From Nitriliruptoraceae bacterium (GTDB taxonomy: Bacteria > Actinomycetota > Nitriliruptoria > Nitriliruptorales > Nitriliruptoraceae): a stretch of 9,220 nt of DNA. Within the stretch, counting starts at the first letter, position 1, and the number at the start of each line of letters is the position of its first letter. The translations under genes were made by a program, and so were the position numbers. The stretch lies in contig SKJO01000521.1 of NCBI GenBank assembly GCA_007121975.1, positions 1 through 9,220 on the forward strand. Direction: 5' to 3'. The notes under the pieces are model-generated. The model was not told the origin of the DNA and did no database searches. It saw nothing but the letters and a program-made list of their open reading frames with translations. Shown piece after piece: positions 7,568 to 9,220 of the stretch.

Positions 7568-8823
7568 GGATCGTCATCTGGCACGGCTACCTGCTCGGCG
7601 GAACGGGCTCCAACGTCTACACCCGGTCCCTGGCACGCACCTGGGGCCGGCAGGGCCATGAGGTGGTCGTGTTCTGCCAGGAGCCGCACCCGGAACGCTA
7701 CGACCTCGGGGGCGCTCGCGTCGTGCGACCACAGCTCGACGGCCCGCTCCCCGTGTTCGTACTGGACCGCTACGAGGACGCCGACCCCCTCCTGCTCGGC
7801 GAGATGGATGCCGCCGAACGGGCACGGTTCGTCGCGGTGAACGCGGCAGCGGTGCAAGCCGAGCTCCCGGCCGACCTGCTGCTGGTCAACCACGTGCTGC
7901 TCGGCGCTCCCGTCGGGGCGGCGCTCGGCGCACCTTTCGTGGTCAAGGCCCACGGTTCGGAGCTGGAGTACGCGATGCGCGGCAACCCGCAGCTCACCCG
8001 CTGGGCGGCCGAGACCCTGGCCGCAGCCAGCGCCGTCATCGCCGGCTCGGAGCACATCACCGAGGTGCTCGACGAGCTCATCGGATCACCGCACCTGCCG
8101 GCACGAACCGAGGTGATCCCCCCCGGCGTGGACGTCGAGGTGCTCCGACCCCGCAGCCGCGACGCCGCATTGGCCGCGCTGATCGACGAGTGCCACCGCG
8201 ACGCGCCCAACCCCGCCGACGACCACGACGAGCGGGCGCCCGACGAGGGCAACGCCGAGCGGTTCGCGAGCTTCCTGGCCGACCCGGCGCCGACGGTCCT
8301 GTACGTCGGCAAGCTCAGCGAGGAGAAGGGGGTGGGGCTCCTGCTCGAGGCGATGCACGACGTGGACGCGCGGCTGATCGTCGTCGGGTTCGGGCCGGCC
8401 CGCGCCGAGCTCGAGCAGCGGGCCGATGATCGGGTGCTGCTGACCGGACCGCTCGAGCACCGCCATCTCAGGTACCTGTGGCCCCTGGCCGACGTCGCGG
8501 TGACCCCCTCGGTGTTCCCGGAGGCCTTCGGGATGGTGGCCGCGGAGGCGGCGGCCTGCGGGTGCCCGCCGCTGGTGGCGCGGCACTCCGGGCTGGCGGA
8601 GATCGCCGCCCGACTGGAGGCGTCCTACCCCGCTGAGCTGCGCCACCTCGCGTCGTTCGAGACCGGCGACGTCACCGACCTGCGTCGGAAGCTCAGCGCC
8701 CTGGTCGCCCTGCCGGCCTCGGAGCACCGACGGCTGGCCGAGGCCGCCCGCGCAACCGCCGTCGCGGCGTGGAGCTGGGAGGGCGTGGCCGACCGGATCG
8801 TCGCGCTGGAGAAGGTGGGATGA
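7564..8823 (+). CDS. GT4-family (GT-B fold) glycosyltransferase
   Basis: This 419-residue retaining glycosyltransferase would use a nucleotide-sugar donor in the cytoplasm. Seen: the N-terminal glycine-rich acceptor loop GGTGSNV (12-18), VVKAHGSELEY (126-136), the inter-domain hinge EVIPPGVD (183-190), the donor-phosphate site VGKLSEEKG (248-256) with Lys250 and Lys255, and the E-x7-E motif with Glu320 and Glu328 in PEAFGMVAAEAAACG. There is an acidic, probably disordered insert at about 211-235 (DAPNPADDHDERAPDEG) before the C-terminal domain. The ATG at 7564 fits the conserved first strand MRIVIWHG; a longer reading from 7414 adds low-complexity residues absent from the family. It overlaps the possible leader frame upstream and the next gene downstream by ATGA. 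It faces the kinase/GH13-like operon. Acceptor and donor cannot be read from sequence; inositol-, glycerate- or lipid-linked products are all possible. Confidence 0.9.
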   Translation: MRIVIWHGYLLGGTGSNVYTRSLARTWGRQGHEVVVFCQEPHPERYDLGGARVVRPQLDGPLPVFVLDRYEDADPLLLGEMDAAERARFVAVNAAAVQAELPADLLLVNHVLLGAPVGAALGAPFVVKAHGSELEYAMRGNPQLTRWAAETLAAASAVIAGSEHITEVLDELIGSPHLPARTEVIPPGVDVEVLRPRSRDAALAALIDECHRDAPNPADDHDERAPDEGNAERFASFLADPAPTVLYVGKLSEEKGVGLLLEAMHDVDARLIVVGFGPARAELEQRADDRVLLTGPLEHRHLRYLWPLADVAVTPSVFPEAFGMVAAEAAACGCPPLVARHSGLAEIAARLEASYPAELRHLASFETGDVTDLRRKLSALVALPASEHRRLAEAARATAVAAWSWEGVADRIVALEKVG

Positions 8824-9220
8824 GCCAGGCGACCCGAGCGCGGAGCGTCGCAACGATGAACCGTCGACCGCTCGGTGAGGGCGACTGCGAGCGCTGGCGC
8901 GCCGCCGGGGTCGGCCAGCCGACGAACACCGCGACTTCGGCGGGCCTGGTCCTCGGTGGCCTGTGGGTGATGCGCCGCGCACGCTCCGTCGACGCGGCGC
9001 AGCGGTGGCGCCCGCTCGGGTACGGGGTGCTGCTCGCCGCTGCCGGCCTCGGCTCGGTCGCCTACCACGGCCTCGGCGGCACCCCGTCAGAGCGGGTCCA
9101 CGATCGGTCGATCGACGTGCTCGTCCTCGCAACCGTCCTCGGCGAGGTCGAGCGGGCCGTTGGCCGGCGGTCTCCTCGGCTCAGCGCACCGCGCGGGCCG
9201 GGCCGCGATCGGCGACCGCG
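8820..9220 (+). CDS. Putative CREST-superfamily (alkaline-ceramidase-like) membrane protein (3' end outside window)
   Basis: The first 133 codons are visible. The order of motifs recalls alkaline ceramidases and their bacterial relatives: CERW (23-26), then QPTNTATS (33-40) like the EPxNTxSN segment, a hydrophobic stretch LVLGGLWVM (43-51), a second one GVLLAAAGLGSVAYH (69-83) carrying the Ser79 and His83 pair, and HDRSID (94-99) leading into LVLATVLGEV (101-110). In the CREST superfamily the Ser, His and Asp plus a later HxxxH bind zinc and hydrolyse lipid amides; the HxxxH would lie past the right edge and is not seen. The ATG at 8820 overlaps the glycosyltransferase stop (ATGA) with GGAGAAGG at 8808-8815; Met13 (8856) is an alternative start. 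Membrane location is likely. The assignment rests on short motifs, so ceramidase activity is only a suggestion. Confidence 0.55.
   Translation, partial: MSQATRARSVATMNRRPLGEGDCERWRAAGVGQPTNTATSAGLVLGGLWVMRRARSVDAAQRWRPLGYGVLLAAAGLGSVAYHGLGGTPSERVHDRSIDVLVLATVLGEVERAVGRRSPRLSAPRGPGRDRRP

Noticed and set aside
8086..9132. Long minus-strand open frame across the glycosyltransferase end and next gene
   Set aside because: Arg/Gly-rich composition without motifs and it spans the boundary of two well-supported plus-strand genes.

Overview
This 9.2 kb window is high-GC chromosomal DNA, densely packed with coding sequence. The GC-rich codon third positions, GTG starts behind strong GGAGG ribosome binding sites, ATGA start/stop overlaps and protein styles suggest a high-GC actinobacterium, possibly an Acidimicrobiia-like lineage. 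That placement is an inference from composition and protein style; no phylogenetic marker gene is present. I see no RNA genes, CRISPR arrays, insertion sequences or attachment sites.

Left part (1-4475, minus strand): a tightly coupled four-gene operon read right to left. It starts at a good sigma70-type promoter (TTGACA, 17 bp spacer, TAGGGT) followed by a small inverted repeat in the 5' leader. The genes are an M24 creatinase/aminopeptidase-fold protein, the alpha and beta subunits of a thiamine-diphosphate 2-oxoacid (or acetoin) dehydrogenase E1, and an aldehyde dehydrogenase of the succinate-semialdehyde dehydrogenase type that runs off the left edge. Spacing is 10 nt, a 13-nt overlap and a 4-nt ATGA overlap. 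The set looks like a catabolic pathway: the M24 protein opens or hydrolyses an amide- or guanidino-type substrate, and the E1 and ALDH oxidise the resulting carbon skeleton. The substrate is unknown. No E2 or E3 gene lies in the window. The M24 protein carries Cys in place of the second metal-binding Asp.

Middle part (4565-7308, minus strand): a two-gene operon of a P-loop (uridine-kinase-like) small-molecule kinase and a strongly divergent GH13/alpha-amylase-superfamily protein, joined by an ATGA overlap.

Right part (7532-9220, plus strand): divergent from the kinase across a 223-255 bp control region. It holds a possible 11-codon leader peptide, a GT4-type glycosyltransferase, and the start of a multi-membrane-span protein resembling the CREST superfamily (alkaline ceramidase-like), again with ATGA overlaps. 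The kinase, GH13-like protein, glycosyltransferase and membrane hydrolase could together make or turn over a glycoside or glycolipid. This is the most likely place for an undescribed system in the window.
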